The notes: a model not told the origin generated them from the sequence alone. A stretch of DNA of 64,000 bases from an uncultured Roseovarius sp. (GCA_947503145.1 CANNCP010000011.1:1-64000), one strand, 5' to 3'; counted from the first letter of the stretch, positions 36,197-44,962 are shown. Program-made: numbers and translations.

Positions 36197-36583
36197 ATGG
36201 ATACATTTGACGAAGACCTGTTCGTGAAGGGACTGGAACAGCGCAAGGCGACGCTGGGTGCGGAATATGTCGAAAAGAACCTCGCGGCCGCCGATGATTT
36301 TACCCGCCCCTTCCAGGAGGCAATGACCGCGTGGTGCTGGGGGTTCGGCTGGGGCGACGATGTGATCGAGCCCAAGACCCGGTCAATGATGAACCTCGCC
36401 ATGATCGGCGCATTGGGCAAGATGCACGAATGGGAAACCCACTGCCGCGGCGCGCGCAAAAATGGCGTGAGCCGCGACGAGATCCGCGCGATCATCCATG
36501 TGATCGGCATCTATTGCGGCGTGCCGCAGGCGCTCGAATGCTTCCGCGTGGCCCGAAAGGTGCTGGATGATGAAAAAACCTGA
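36197..36583 (+). CDS. Carboxymuconolactone decarboxylase family protein
   Basis: A 128-residue helical protein of the CMD/AhpD superfamily, closest in layout to 4-carboxymuconolactone decarboxylase. It has GFGWGDDVIEPKTRSMMNLA and the His-containing segment KMHEWETHCRGARKNGVSRDEI. There is no CxxC redox motif, arguing against an AhpD-type peroxidase role. ATG 36197 has AAGGA nine bases upstream, whereas the track's GTG at 36191 is too close. No protocatechuate genes are nearby, so the real substrate is uncertain. Confidence 0.8.
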   Translation: MDTFDEDLFVKGLEQRKATLGAEYVEKNLAAADDFTRPFQEAMTAWCWGFGWGDDVIEPKTRSMMNLAMIGALGKMHEWETHCRGARKNGVSRDEIRAIIHVIGIYCGVPQALECFRVARKVLDDEKT

Positions 36584-36710
36584 GCAGTCGGGAGCGGATA
36601 ATCGTCATGAGGCTTGCCGTGACCCGACGCCTTTCGCCGCTACATTGGCAGCGCCGAGAACCGGCGCGGTCTGGTATACTCCTGCCGGGGCGTTTGCCTT
36701 GCAGTCGGGA

Positions 36711-36746
36711 GCCTCCGGCGGGGATATTTTACAGCAAGAAGAAGCA
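36711..36746 (+). repeat. CCTCCGGCGGGGATATTT-type dispersed element, copy 2
   Basis: GCCTCCGGCGGGGATATTTT then ACAGCAAGAAGAAG matches copy 1 (29713-29747, opposite strand). It lies in the 358-base gap between the CMD-family gene and the ilv leader. The rest of that gap shows no convincing gene; the 106-codon track ORF at 36567 reads through the element. Confidence 0.65.
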
Positions 36747-36883
36747 GGGCGGCACCGCGAAGAACCGAACGGCTGCCCGGCCGGCCCGTCCTCCATACGT
36801 CGTACTGCGATCACTGCCGAGCGTTGCACGCAACAAATGCAAAGAGCGAAGCCGTCCCGCGACATTTTTGCTGCAATTGCCGC

Positions 36884-36912
36884 TTGACGGCTTCCGGCCC
36901 CGCCAATATTGT
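36884..36912 (+). promoter_or_regulatory. Sigma-70-type promoter of the ilvBN operon
   Basis: TTGACG (36884-36889) and TATTGT (36907-36912) are separated by exactly 17 bases. Transcription would start near 36919, ten bases before the AAGGAG site of the leader peptide. This is the clearest promoter in the window. Confidence 0.7.
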
Positions 36913-36941
36913 CTCGCACACGCAGCATAAGGAGCGCCCCC

Positions 36942-36989
36942 GTGGCCCAACTGATCGTAGTCGTAGGCGAATGGCGCATGGGCCGGTAA
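36942..36989 (+). CDS. ilv operon leader peptide
   Basis: A 15-residue peptide, MAQLIVVVGEWRMGR, with a GTG start at 36942 and AAGGAG upstream at 36929. Leu-Ile-Val-Val-Val in a row are the end products of the pathway encoded downstream. Ribosome stalling at these codons would report scarcity of branched-chain aminoacyl-tRNA. The ORF is too short for the track. Its position between promoter and terminator fits classical attenuation. Confidence 0.8.
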   Translation: MAQLIVVVGEWRMGR

Positions 36990-37018
36990 CGGACACCCTG
37001 AACGGTACCCCATGCGCC
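36973..37018 (+). promoter_or_regulatory. Antiterminator pairing in the ilv leader
   Basis: GGCGCATGGG (36973-36982) is perfectly complementary to CCCATGCGCC (37009-37018). The right arm overlaps the first three bases of the terminator stem, so the two structures compete. A ribosome that reaches the leader stop codon at 36989 would cover the left arm and allow termination. One stalled at the Leu/Ile/Val codons would leave it free. Confidence 0.65.
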
Positions 37019-37041
37019 CCCGAATTTTCGGGGGCTTTTTT
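37016..37041 (+). terminator. Attenuator terminator upstream of ilvB
   Basis: An 8-bp stem (GCCCCCGA/TCGGGGGC) with an ATTT loop is followed by six T residues. It lies 45 bases before ilvB and after the leader peptide, so it ends transcription when branched-chain amino acids are plentiful. Confidence 0.85.
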
Positions 37042-37085
37042 ATGCGCAAGACCTGAAAAATGCATGTCATGAACGGAGCAAAGCG

Positions 37086-38840
37086 ATGACACGTCAGATG
37101 ACCGGAGCGAAAATGGTGGTTCAGGCCCTCAGGGATCAGGGCGTGGACGTCGTATTCGGATATCCTGGCGGCGCGGTGCTGCCGATCTATGACGAGGTGT
37201 TCCAGCAAAACGACATTCGCCACATCCTTGTGCGCCATGAACAGGGCGCAGTGCATGCCGCCGAGGGCTATGCGCGCGCCACCGGCAAGCCGGGCGTGGT
37301 GCTGGTCACATCCGGACCGGGGGCCACGAATGCCGTGACCGGCCTGACGGATGCGCTGATGGACAGCATCCCGATCGTCGTGCTCACCGGGCAGGTGCCG
37401 ACCTTCATGATCGGCTCGGACGCATTCCAAGAAGCTGATACCGTGGGCATCACCCGCCCCTGCACCAAGCATAACTGGCTGGTCAAGGACACGGCAAAAC
37501 TTTCGACCGTCATTCACGAGGCGTTCCACGTGGCCACCGCCGGGCGCCCCGGTCCGGTGCTGATCGACATCCCCAAGGACGTGCAGTTCGCCAGCGCCGA
37601 GTACACGCCGCCACAAAAAGTGCGCGTCAGCCACTACCAGCCGCAGGTCAAGGGCGACATGGAGGCGATCACCGAACTGGTCGCCGCGCTGGAGACGGCC
37701 AAGCGTCCGGTCTTTTACACCGGCGGCGGCGTGATCAATTCCGGCCCCGCCGCCAGTCAGCTGCTGCGCGAACTGGTCGAGGCGACCGGCATCCCGATCA
37801 CATCGACATTGATGGGCCTTGGCGCCTACCCGGCCTCGGGGCAGCACTGGCTCGGGATGTTGGGCATGCACGGGCTCTACGAGGCAAACATGGCGATGCA
37901 TGACTGCGATCTGATGATCAATGTCGGCGCGCGGTTCGACGACCGGATCACCGGGCGGCTCGATGCATTTTCTCCCGGCTCGGTAAAGGCGCATATCGAC
38001 ATCGATCCCTCCTCGATCAACAAGGTGATCAAGGCCGACATCCCGATTGTCGGCGATGTGGCGCATGTGCTGGAGGATCTGCTCAAGGTCTGGAAATCGC
38101 GCGGCCGCAAGGTCAACCGCGAGGCGCTGGCGAAATGGAGCGCCAAGATCGACACATGGCGCAAAGTCGATTGCCTGGCGTTCAAACAGACCGGCCGCGT
38201 GATCAAGCCGCAGCACGCGCTGACGCGTCTGGAGGCGCTGACCAAGAAATACGACCGCTACATCTGTACCGAAGTGGGTCAGCACCAGATGTGGGCGGCA
38301 CAGTACCTGACCTTCGAGGACCCGAACCGCTGGATGACCTCCGGCGGTCTGGGCACCATGGGCTACGGCTTTCCGGCGTCCATCGGTGCGCAGATGGCGC
38401 ACCCGGAATCGTTGGTGATCAATGTCGCGGGCGAGGCGAGCTGGCTGATGAACATGCAGGAGATGGGCACTGCCGTGCAGTTCCGCCTGCCGGTCAAGCA
38501 GTTCATCCTCAACAATGAACGGCTGGGGATGGTCCGCCAGTGGCAGGAACTGCTGCACGGCGAGCGCTATTCGCACAGCTGGTCCGAGGCGCTGCCCGAT
38601 TTCGTCAAGCTGGCCGAGGCGTTCGGCGCCAAGGGGATCAAATGCGACGATGCCGCCGATCTTGATGATGCGATCATGGAAATGATCAACCATGACGGGC
38701 CGGTGATCTTTGACTGTCTGGTGGAAAAGCACGAGAACTGCTTTCCGATGATCCCGTCGGGCAAGGCACATAACGAAATGTTGATGGGCGAGGCGTCAAC
38801 CAAGGACGCAATCGGATCCAAGGGTGCGGTGATGGTGTGA
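37086..38840 (+). CDS. ilvB: Acetolactate synthase large subunit
   Basis: ThDP-dependent catalytic subunit condensing pyruvate with pyruvate or 2-ketobutyrate, the first common step to Val, Leu and Ile; 584 residues. The catalytic Glu is in VRHEQGAVHAAEGYA, with FAD-domain segments in the middle. The ThDP motif, normally GDGS, reads VAGEASWLMNMQEMGTA here, keeping the 26-residue spacing to the NN pair (FILNNERLGMVRQW). The Glu/Ala variant is unusual, though I believe it occurs in related roseobacters. Expression is controlled by the upstream attenuator; ilvN follows. Confidence 0.93.
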   Translation: MTRQMTGAKMVVQALRDQGVDVVFGYPGGAVLPIYDEVFQQNDIRHILVRHEQGAVHAAEGYARATGKPGVVLVTSGPGATNAVTGLTDALMDSIPIVVLTGQVPTFMIGSDAFQEADTVGITRPCTKHNWLVKDTAKLSTVIHEAFHVATAGRPGPVLIDIPKDVQFASAEYTPPQKVRVSHYQPQVKGDMEAITELVAALETAKRPVFYTGGGVINSGPAASQLLRELVEATGIPITSTLMGLGAYPASGQHWLGMLGMHGLYEANMAMHDCDLMINVGARFDDRITGRLDAFSPGSVKAHIDIDPSSINKVIKADIPIVGDVAHVLEDLLKVWKSRGRKVNREALAKWSAKIDTWRKVDCLAFKQTGRVIKPQHALTRLEALTKKYDRYICTEVGQHQMWAAQYLTFEDPNRWMTSGGLGTMGYGFPASIGAQMAHPESLVINVAGEASWLMNMQEMGTAVQFRLPVKQFILNNERLGMVRQWQELLHGERYSHSWSEALPDFVKLAEAFGAKGIKCDDAADLDDAIMEMINHDGPVIFDCLVEKHENCFPMIPSGKAHNEMLMGEASTKDAIGSKGAVMV

Positions 38841-38931
38841 TATCCAGGGTGGCTCTCGACCCCACCCTGCTCACGACACTGTCCAGACAAGCCTCGGCTC
38901 ATCGCAAACGCAAAATAGAAGGACGCTGCAA

Positions 38932-39492
38932 ATGTCCGCACTGCAAATCAAGAAAGGCTCGAACAAGCATTCGGCCTATAATCTGCGCCCCACCTTCTCG
39001 GACGTGGAGGAGAGTCACACGCTGGCGGTCATCGTCGACAACGAGGCGGGCGTGCTGGCGCGCGTGATCGGCCTCTTCTCGGGGCGTGGCTACAATATCG
39101 ACAGCCTGACGGTGGCCGAGATCGACCACGAGGGGCACAGGTCCCGCATCACCATCGTCACCACCGGCACGCCGCAGGTGATCGAGCAGATCAAGACACA
39201 GCTAGGCCGCATCGTGCCAGTACACGAGGTGCATGATCTGACGGTCGAGGGCCGCGCGGTCGAGCGCGAACTGGCACTGCTGAAGGTCGTCGGCAAAGGT
39301 GACAAGCGGGTCGAGGCGCTGCGTCTGGCGGATATCTTTCGCGCCAATGTGGTGGACAGCACGCTGGACAGTTTCGTGTTCGAGATCACCGGCACCTCTG
39401 CCAAGATCGACGCATTCGCCGATCTCATGCACCCCTTGGGCCTGTCGGACATTGCCCGCACCGGCGTCGCCGCCCTGTCCCGCGGCGTCTGA
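38932..39492 (+). CDS. ilvN: Acetolactate synthase regulatory small subunit
   Basis: Regulatory partner of IlvB that confers valine feedback; 186 residues, the IlvH/long type. An N-terminal ACT domain (HTLAVIVDNEAGVLARVIGLFSGRG, then NIDSLTV) is followed by the C-terminal domain (ELALLKV through TGVAALSRG). It follows ilvB by 91 bases and is closed by a strong terminator. Confidence 0.94.
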   Translation: MSALQIKKGSNKHSAYNLRPTFSDVEESHTLAVIVDNEAGVLARVIGLFSGRGYNIDSLTVAEIDHEGHRSRITIVTTGTPQVIEQIKTQLGRIVPVHEVHDLTVEGRAVERELALLKVVGKGDKRVEALRLADIFRANVVDSTLDSFVFEITGTSAKIDAFADLMHPLGLSDIARTGVAALSRGV

Positions 39493-39502
39493 GTCGCAAA
39501 AC

Positions 39503-39537
39503 ATAAAAGCGCGGGGTGCCCCACTCCGCGCTTTTAT
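39503..39537. terminator. Bidirectional terminator after ilvBN
   Basis: ATAAAAGCGCGG and CCGCGCTTTTAT form a 12-bp stem around a GGTGCCCCACT loop, with T-rich or A-rich flanks on both sides. It ends ilvBN on the plus strand and the convergent hypothetical gene on the minus strand. Confidence 0.85.
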
Positions 39538-39571
39538 CACATCTCATATTTTCTGGTTCGGGCTGCGCGTC

Positions 39572-39943
39572 TCAGGCGATCTCGGCGCAACGCTGCATGC
39601 GAAACGGCACCACGTTTCCCGAACGCTTACCTTCGGCCGTGACGGACGCGGTCCCCGGCAGGTCCATTCTGGTGTCTGGCAGGGCACCGGCATTGACCCC
39701 GGCCTGCCGCAGCGCCCGAGACAGGGTTGGATGGCTTTCCTGCGCCACCAGACGCGGCTGGCGCACCAGGCGCATCTCACCGCCTTCGCAAAGATCAAAC
39801 GCGATCATGTCACCGGCCTTGAGTCCTGCCGTGGCCCCGGCATCGCTGCCCTGACCGCGATAAAACGCCAGATCACCATGATCCTCGCACCAGATCACAG
39901 CCCGGTTCTGTGCCTGATCACTCCAAAGAACAACACCGTGCAT
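39572..39943 (-). CDS. Hypothetical protein
   Basis: A 123-residue protein beginning HGVVLWSDQAQNRAVIWCEDHGDLAFYRG. The N-terminal ~60 residues look like a small beta-rich fold; a conserved-looking Cys and His (WCEDHGDL) and the AFDLCEGGEMRLV strand are notable. There is no signal peptide or helix-turn-helix. ATG 39943 follows GGGGGAA; the earlier track Met is less well placed. It converges on the ilv terminator. I do not recognise the family. Confidence 0.6.
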   Translation of the reverse strand: MHGVVLWSDQAQNRAVIWCEDHGDLAFYRGQGSDAGATAGLKAGDMIAFDLCEGGEMRLVRQPRLVAQESHPTLSRALRQAGVNAGALPDTRMDLPGTASVTAEGKRSGNVVPFRMQRCAEIA

Positions 39944-40167
39944 GTTTCCCCCGATCTGCAATATGTCTTATGACATCAGAATGTCCTGCGCCGAACCTGA
40001 GGAACATGTTCAATTCAGCGTCCGCCGAGGTCTATTTGTGTCAAGATTTAAAAATATTGACGCCAATTAGCGTCACCACCCGTGACAGCGGCGCAAAATC
40101 GTGATGCAAGTGGAAAAGAGAAGCAATTTTCGGGGCCTTTCGGCATGTATCCACCTGAGCGGATTCG

Positions 40168-41001
40168 GTGTCAACCGTGAGCCGTCTGAAATCTGACAAC
40201 CGTTCGCAGGCCGATGCGGACCCTGCAGAGTTGCGCGCAGTCTTTGGCAGGAACCTGCGCGCGCTCAGCGCCAACTACCCGTCGGTGGCCGAGCTCTGCC
40301 GCAATCTGGGGATCAACCGGACCCAATTCAACAGGTATCTGTCCGGCGAGAGCTTTCCACGCCCTGACGTGCTCTACCGTATCTGCGCGTTTTTTGGTGT
40401 CGATGCCCGCATCCTGCTGGAACCCGCCGAAAACCTCGGCGAGGCTGGATTCGACCTGCTGGGCCACCCCGCGCTGAGCGGCTTTTTCGGGCGCGCCCCG
40501 GTCGAGGTGCCCACACCGCTTTTCCCCGACGGCTTCTACCGCTTCGTGCGCCGCAGCTTTATCGACGAAACCCAGTTCGTCGTCGGCCTAGTCTATGTCT
40601 ATCGCCGCGACGGATATACTCTCGTGCGCGGGTTCGAGCCGCGTGATGCGCTGCGCCATCAGGGCCTTTCGACTGACCCGCGTGACCGCGAGTATCGCGG
40701 CTTCGTGATGCGCCAGGAAGAAGGCATCATGATGATCGTCACGCATCAGAATTCCCTGGCCTGCTCGTTCAATTTTCTGGCTCAGGAGACCTCATTTCAG
40801 CAAAATCTCTGGGTCGGCTACGTGACCCGTACCGTCCGCGAAAAGGTGACCGGCATCCGCGCCACGCGCATGGTCTACGAACATCTGGGCCGCAACACCG
40901 GTGTCGTCCTGGCCACAGCCCGCCAGGCCGGTCTGATCACCCGCGATGTGGTGGCGCCCTTTTACGCCAACCTGCTGCAACCCGACCAACCCTTTCGTTA
41001 G
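40168..41001 (+). CDS. XRE-family helix-turn-helix regulator with C-terminal sensor-like domain
   Basis: A 277-residue protein. Residues ~20-75 form an XRE/Cro helix-turn-helix (ELRAVFGRNLRALSANYPSV, then GINRTQFNRYLSGESFPRP). The ~190-residue C-terminal region, with DGFYRFVRRSFIDETQFVVG and FVMRQEEGIMMIVTHQ, probably senses a ligand but is not a family I can name. The start is GTG at 40168 or 40177. Its 3' end is adjacent to the Rieske pseudogene on the same strand, which it might once have controlled. Confidence 0.78.
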   Translation: MSTVSRLKSDNRSQADADPAELRAVFGRNLRALSANYPSVAELCRNLGINRTQFNRYLSGESFPRPDVLYRICAFFGVDARILLEPAENLGEAGFDLLGHPALSGFFGRAPVEVPTPLFPDGFYRFVRRSFIDETQFVVGLVYVYRRDGYTLVRGFEPRDALRHQGLSTDPRDREYRGFVMRQEEGIMMIVTHQNSLACSFNFLAQETSFQQNLWVGYVTRTVREKVTGIRATRMVYEHLGRNTGVVLATARQAGLITRDVVAPFYANLLQPDQPFR

Positions 41002-41022
41002 AGCATTCACCAGACGCGGCAG

Positions 41023-41357
41023 CGTGTTCCGCACCGTGCGAAAGCGACCCCACAGGATCACGGACGTCTGGATAGGCTTCGACGTGCCCGAACCGGGCGA
41101 TGCGGTGCCGTTGGAATTCCTTGGCATGCCGCTGTTGCTGATCCGGGGCAAGGACGGCGAAATGCGGGTCTTTCAAAACATCTGCCGCCACCGCGGCATG
41201 ATCCTGGTCGATGCCCCGCGCAAGATCAGGGCGCGATCCGCTGCCCCTGCCATCCGTGGTGTTACTCGACCAAGGGCAATCTGGTCAGCACGCCGCATGT
41301 GGGTGGCCCGGGCCAGAATACTCACCCCGCCATCAAGCGCGACGCCTGTATGTTACG
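41023..41357 (+). pseudogene. Truncated, frameshifted Rieske [2Fe-2S] oxygenase alpha-subunit remnant
   Basis: The frame encodes a Rieske domain: DVPEPGDAVPLEFLGMPLLL, then the first ligand pair in CRHRGMILVDAPRKI. At about 41229 one base appears to be missing. Skipping into the next frame restores GAIRCPCHPWCYSTKG with the second ligand pair (CPCH) and TPHVGGPGQNTHPAI. The N-terminus and the whole catalytic iron domain are absent. The remnant stops where palindromic repeat copy D begins. It resembles aromatic-ring-hydroxylating or carnitine-oxygenase-type alpha subunits. The intact gene would need about 300 more residues. Confidence 0.8.
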
Positions 41358-41403
41358 CGCGTTTCACAAAAGGCGGTGAGGCAGCTTTTCGCACAACGCT
41401 TTA
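41357..41403. repeat. Dispersed ~45-bp palindromic repeat, copy D
   Basis: GCGCGTTTCACAAAAG and CTTTTCGCACAACGC form an imperfect inverted repeat around GCGGTGAGGCAG, followed by TTTA. It lies exactly at the 3' break of the Rieske remnant and between it and the convergent membrane-protein gene. Confidence 0.7.
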
Positions 41404-41426
41404 GGTCGTGATCTGATGCAAAAGGC

Positions 41427-42212
41427 TCAGCCCTCAGCCGCCGCACGGACCAGCCGGTAAAGGTGCCATGTCGCGTGCCCCAGCAATGGCAGCACGATGA
41501 ACAGCCCCATAAACCCCGGGATCATCGCCACGAAGGTCGTCACAGCGATCAGGACCGCCCAGACCAGCATCGGCCCCGGACTGGCCGTCACCACACCGAC
41601 ACTGGCAATCATCGCGCTCACGAAATCAACTTCACGGTCCAGCAGCATCGGCAGCGCGATCACCGTGATCGCATAAATAAACAGCGCGAAAACCCCACCG
41701 ACAACGGTGCCTACCGCCAGCATGCTCAGCCCGTTCGCAGTCAGAAACACCGCGTAGGAAGACGAGACATTCGTCATCACCGACAGCCCCATGAACAGCG
41801 CAAAGATCATGTGCGCGAGAAAGAACCAGAACAGGAACACCATGATGATGATAACACAGAGCGACGGCAGTTGCCGCCGCCTCTGATGCGCGATCACACC
41901 GAAAATCCACCGTGCATTCAAAGCCTTGCCCAGTTCCAGCTGACGCGACACCTCATATATCCCGACCGCCGCGAATGGCCCGAACAGCGGAAAGCCCACC
42001 GCCGCAAAGACCAGCCAGTAACTGCGCCCTGTCGCCAGCGTGACCCATGCCAGAACCCAGCCAAAGGCGACATAGACCCCGGCAAACAGCAGCGCGTAAC
42101 CCGGCGCCCGGCGCATGTCCGCCCAGCCCCGCCGCAGTGCCTCGCCCAGCATCGCAAAGCTGACAGATCCCAGATCTGGCGCGCCGATATCTGCCGCTTG
42201 GTTTTCTGGCAT
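41427..42212 (-). CDS. DUF2189-type integral membrane protein
   Basis: A 261-residue protein with six or so hydrophobic helices. The N-terminal pattern [20 protein letters not shown] and the [19 protein letters not shown] segment are typical of the DUF2189 family as I recall it. It is a predicted inner-membrane protein with no assigned function. It stands alone, convergent with the Rieske remnant and 69 bases downstream of the amidase gene on the same strand. Confidence 0.8.
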   Translation of the reverse strand: MPENQAADIGAPDLGSVSFAMLGEALRRGWADMRRAPGYALLFAGVYVAFGWVLAWVTLATGRSYWLVFAAVGFPLFGPFAAVGIYEVSRQLELGKALNARWIFGVIAHQRRRQLPSLCVIIIMVFLFWFFLAHMIFALFMGLSVMTNVSSSYAVFLTANGLSMLAVGTVVGGVFALFIYAITVIALPMLLDREVDFVSAMIASVGVVTASPGPMLVWAVLIAVTTFVAMIPGFMGLFIVLPLLGHATWHLYRLVRAAAEG

Positions 42213-42281
42213 GGCTTTCCTCCCCGCTCCGCCCGCGTCAGATTAGCGGGCGGGCGGCGTTGCGCAAATATAATCTATATA

Positions 42282-43676
42282 TCAGGCGCAACTTTGCGGT
42301 GGGCGCGCCTGCGGCCAGCCTGTTGCTTCATGATAGCGTTGCGCCAGCGCCAACAGATCGCGGTCCGCACCGCGCCGCCCGATCAGTTGCAGCCCCATCG
42401 GCAGCCCGGCCTCGCCAAAGCCCGCAGGCACCGCCACTACCGGTAGCCCGATCAGGCTGGCGGGCACCACGCATTCCATCCAGCGATGGTAACTGTCCAT
42501 TTCCACGCCATCAATCTCTCTTGGCCAGGCCTGGTCATGGGCAAACGGCCAGACCTGCGCCGTCGGCATCGCCAATACATCGTAGCGATCAAACAGAGCT
42601 GCGGCAGTGGTGAACCACTCCGACCGGGTCACGCTGGCACGGTGCACCTGCATCGCACTCAGTGCCGCCCCGTGCTCCGCCTCCCAGATCGCCTCGGGCT
42701 TGAGCCGCGCGCGCATCGCCTCGTCTGCCAGCATCGGTGCCAGCGACGCGCCCACCGCCCAACTGCGCAAATCCGTCCAGCTCTGCCAGAGCGCGTCGCG
42801 CGAAAAGGGTGCCTCAAGCGCATCCACCTCTGCCCCGATGAACGCCCCCAGCGCCGCCTTGCAAAGTGCCAGAATGCCGGGTTCGTATGGCAATGCCCCG
42901 CCCCAGTCGCCCAGCCAGCCGATCCGCTGCCCTGCGCCACGCGCCGGTTCCAACGCACAGCCATGCGGCTGGCGCGGATCAGGCCCCGCCATCACCTCCA
43001 GCAACAACGTCAGATCGTCCGGGCTACGCGCCATCGGGCCGTTCGTCGATATCTGGTGCAAGAAAGCATCGCCCTTGATCGCGCCCGGCACAGTGCCCCA
43101 GCTGGGCCGCATGCCGTAGACATTGCACCAGCCCGCCGGGTTGCGCAGGCTGCCCATCATGTCCGATCCATCAGCCAGCGACACCATCCGGTGCGCCAGC
43201 GCCACCGCCGCCCCACCCGAGGACCCGCCACAGGTGAGAGTTTCATCATAAGGGTTTGATGTGACGCCAAAAACAGGATTATAGGTCTGGCTGCCAAGAC
43301 CAAATTCCGGGGTGTTGGTCTTGCCCATTATGATCGCACCCGCCGCGCGCATACGCGCCACATGCAGATCATCTTCTTGCGCCACCTGCCCGGCAAAGAG
43401 CGGCGACCCCTGCGTCGTTGGCAAGCCCTTCGCGTTCGCCAGGTCCTTGATCGCCACCGGCAGGCCGTGCAGCGGGCCGCGCGCGTCGGCGCGGTCAGCC
43501 ATGCGCGCCTCGGCCAACAGGTCTTTGGTGCTGCGCAGCGAGACGATCGCATTTGCCGCACCATTCGTCGCCTCGATCTGCGCCAGTGTCGCACACATCA
43601 GGTCTTCGGCGCTGATCCTGCCCGTCGCGATTGCTGCCGCTTGCGCCCGCGCCTCCATGTTCAGTACATCATCCAT
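42282..43676 (-). CDS. Amidase (amidase-signature family)
   Basis: A 464-residue hydrolase of the amidase-signature superfamily. The Ser-cisSer-Lys triad is visible: the lysine in LPVAIKDLANAKG, the cis-serine and nucleophile serine in the GGSSGGAAVALAHRM loop and downstream GSDMMGSLRNPAGW. Length and C-terminal PAGFGEAGLPMGLQLIG fit standalone amidases rather than GatA. The substrate is unknown; GatA is unlikely without gatB or gatC beside it. Confidence 0.88.
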   Translation of the reverse strand: MDDVLNMEARAQAAAIATGRISAEDLMCATLAQIEATNGAANAIVSLRSTKDLLAEARMADRADARGPLHGLPVAIKDLANAKGLPTTQGSPLFAGQVAQEDDLHVARMRAAGAIIMGKTNTPEFGLGSQTYNPVFGVTSNPYDETLTCGGSSGGAAVALAHRMVSLADGSDMMGSLRNPAGWCNVYGMRPSWGTVPGAIKGDAFLHQISTNGPMARSPDDLTLLLEVMAGPDPRQPHGCALEPARGAGQRIGWLGDWGGALPYEPGILALCKAALGAFIGAEVDALEAPFSRDALWQSWTDLRSWAVGASLAPMLADEAMRARLKPEAIWEAEHGAALSAMQVHRASVTRSEWFTTAAALFDRYDVLAMPTAQVWPFAHDQAWPREIDGVEMDSYHRWMECVVPASLIGLPVVAVPAGFGEAGLPMGLQLIGRRGADRDLLALAQRYHEATGWPQARPPQSCA

Positions 43677-43781
43677 GCCAGTCCTCCCGTCCCAGCAAAG
43701 CGCAGCGCGCCCGCATGCACAAGACCCCGACGACCAAGGTTTGCGACAAGGACGCAGGCCGCGCCGTCAGCGCCGCGTCCC

Positions 43782-43817
43782 CTTCATTTTTCCCAAAATA
43801 CTCATCTACCCCGCCCG
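43782..43817 (-). repeat. CCTCCGGCGGGGATATTT-type dispersed element, diverged copy 3
   Basis: On the minus strand GGCGGGGTAGATGAGTATTTTG followed by GGAAAAATGAAGG resembles the GGCGGGGATATTTT...AAGAAG core of copies 1 and 2. It lies between prfB and the amidase gene, within a 161-base gap that has no other feature. Confidence 0.45.
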
Positions 43818-43837
43818 AACCAGGCCGAGCGTAAAAC

Positions 43838-44962
43838 TCAGTCGTCCTGCGCCTCTGCCCGGCTCTTGCCGCTGACATTCTGCGCCAGCGTTGCAGCCAT
43901 GAACGGATCAAGATCGCCGTCAAGTACACCCTTGGTATCGGATGTCTCGTAGTTGGTGCGCAGATCCTTGACCATCTGGTAAGGCTGCAACACATAAGAC
44001 CGGATCTGGTTGCCCCATCCAGCGTCACCCTTTGCATCATGCGCCTCGTTGATGGCTGCGTTACGGCGGTCCAACTCTACCTGGTAGAGGCGTGACTTCA
44101 ACGCCTTCATGGCGATATCGCGGTTCTGGTGCTGCGATTTTTCCGAGCTTGTCACGACGATGCCGGTGGGGTGGTGGGTGATCCGCACCGCCGAATCGGT
44201 GGTGTTCACATGCTGCCCGCCCGCGCCCGAACTGCGATAGGTATCAATGCGGATATCCGACGGATTCACGTCGATGTCGATATCGTCGTCCACCACCGGA
44301 TAGACCCAGACCGAACAGAACGACGTGTGCCGCTTGGCCGCGCTGTCAAAGGGCGAGATACGCACCAGCCGGTGCACGCCGCTCTCCGATTTCAGCCAGC
44401 CATAGGCATTGTGCCCGCTGATCTTGTAGGCGGCGGATTTGATGCCCGCCTCATCACCCGATTGTTCCGATTGCAACTCCACCGTATAGCCGTGTTTTTC
44501 CGCCCAGCGGACATACATGCGCGCCAGCATGCCGGCCCAATCGCAGCTCTCGGTGCCGCCGGCGCCTGCGTTGATCTCCAGAAAAGTGTCATTGCCGTCG
44601 GCCTCGCCGTTCAGCAGCGCCTCCAGTTCCCTGGCAGCAGCGCGTTTCTTCAACGCCCTGATTGCCGTCTCCGCTTCAGCGACCACATCGGCGTCATCCT
44701 CCATCTCGCCCATCTCGATCAGTTCCAGATTGTCCGACAGTTCCTGCTGGATCATGTCGTGGGTCTCCAGTGCGTCCACCAGTCCCTGCCGGTCGCGCAT
44801 CAGCTTTTGTGCCTTGGCCGGATCGTCCCATAGGTTCGGGTCCTCGACCCGCGCATTGAATTCCTCCAGCCGGTGCTGTGCCGTCTCCCAATCCATCCGC
44901 TGGCGCAGAAGTTCCAGAGAGTTTTCGATTTCGGCTGTCAGAGATTGGATTTCCGCGCTCAT
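43838..44962 (-). CDS. prfB: Peptide chain release factor 2
   Basis: Recognises UGA and UAA stop codons and triggers peptide release; 374 residues. The SPF-type codon-recognition tripeptide is in [16 protein letters not shown], and the catalytic GGQ is in [18 protein letters not shown]. Unlike E. coli prfB, there is no in-frame stop or +1 programmed frameshift in the N-terminal region: the frame is open from ATG 44962 ([10 protein letters not shown]). It lies downstream of the PBP1A gene on the same strand. Confidence 0.95.
   Translation of the reverse strand: MSAEIQSLTAEIENSLELLRQRMDWETAQHRLEEFNARVEDPNLWDDPAKAQKLMRDRQGLVDALETHDMIQQELSDNLELIEMGEMEDDADVVAEAETAIRALKKRAAARELEALLNGEADGNDTFLEINAGAGGTESCDWAGMLARMYVRWAEKHGYTVELQSEQSGDEAGIKSAAYKISGHNAYGWLKSESGVHRLVRISPFDSAAKRHTSFCSVWVYPVVDDDIDIDVNPSDIRIDTYRSSGAGGQHVNTTDSAVRITHHPTGIVVTSSEKSQHQNRDIAMKALKSRLYQVELDRRNAAINEAHDAKGDAGWGNQIRSYVLQPYQMVKDLRTNYETSDTKGVLDGDLDPFMAATLAQNVSGKSRAEAQDD

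Noticed and set aside
36567-36887. 106-codon ORF between the CMD-family gene and the ilv leader
   Set aside because: It overlaps the CMD gene end, reads through a dispersed repeat element and has no protein-like composition.
36729-38771. 680-codon minus-strand ORF over ilvB
   Set aside because: It is antisense to a clearly conserved acetolactate synthase; low-complexity His/Arg/Gly-rich translation is typical of GC-rich shadow frames.
43838-44962. Programmed +1 frameshift in prfB
   Set aside because: The reading frame is open from start to stop with no internal UGA, so no frameshift is needed.
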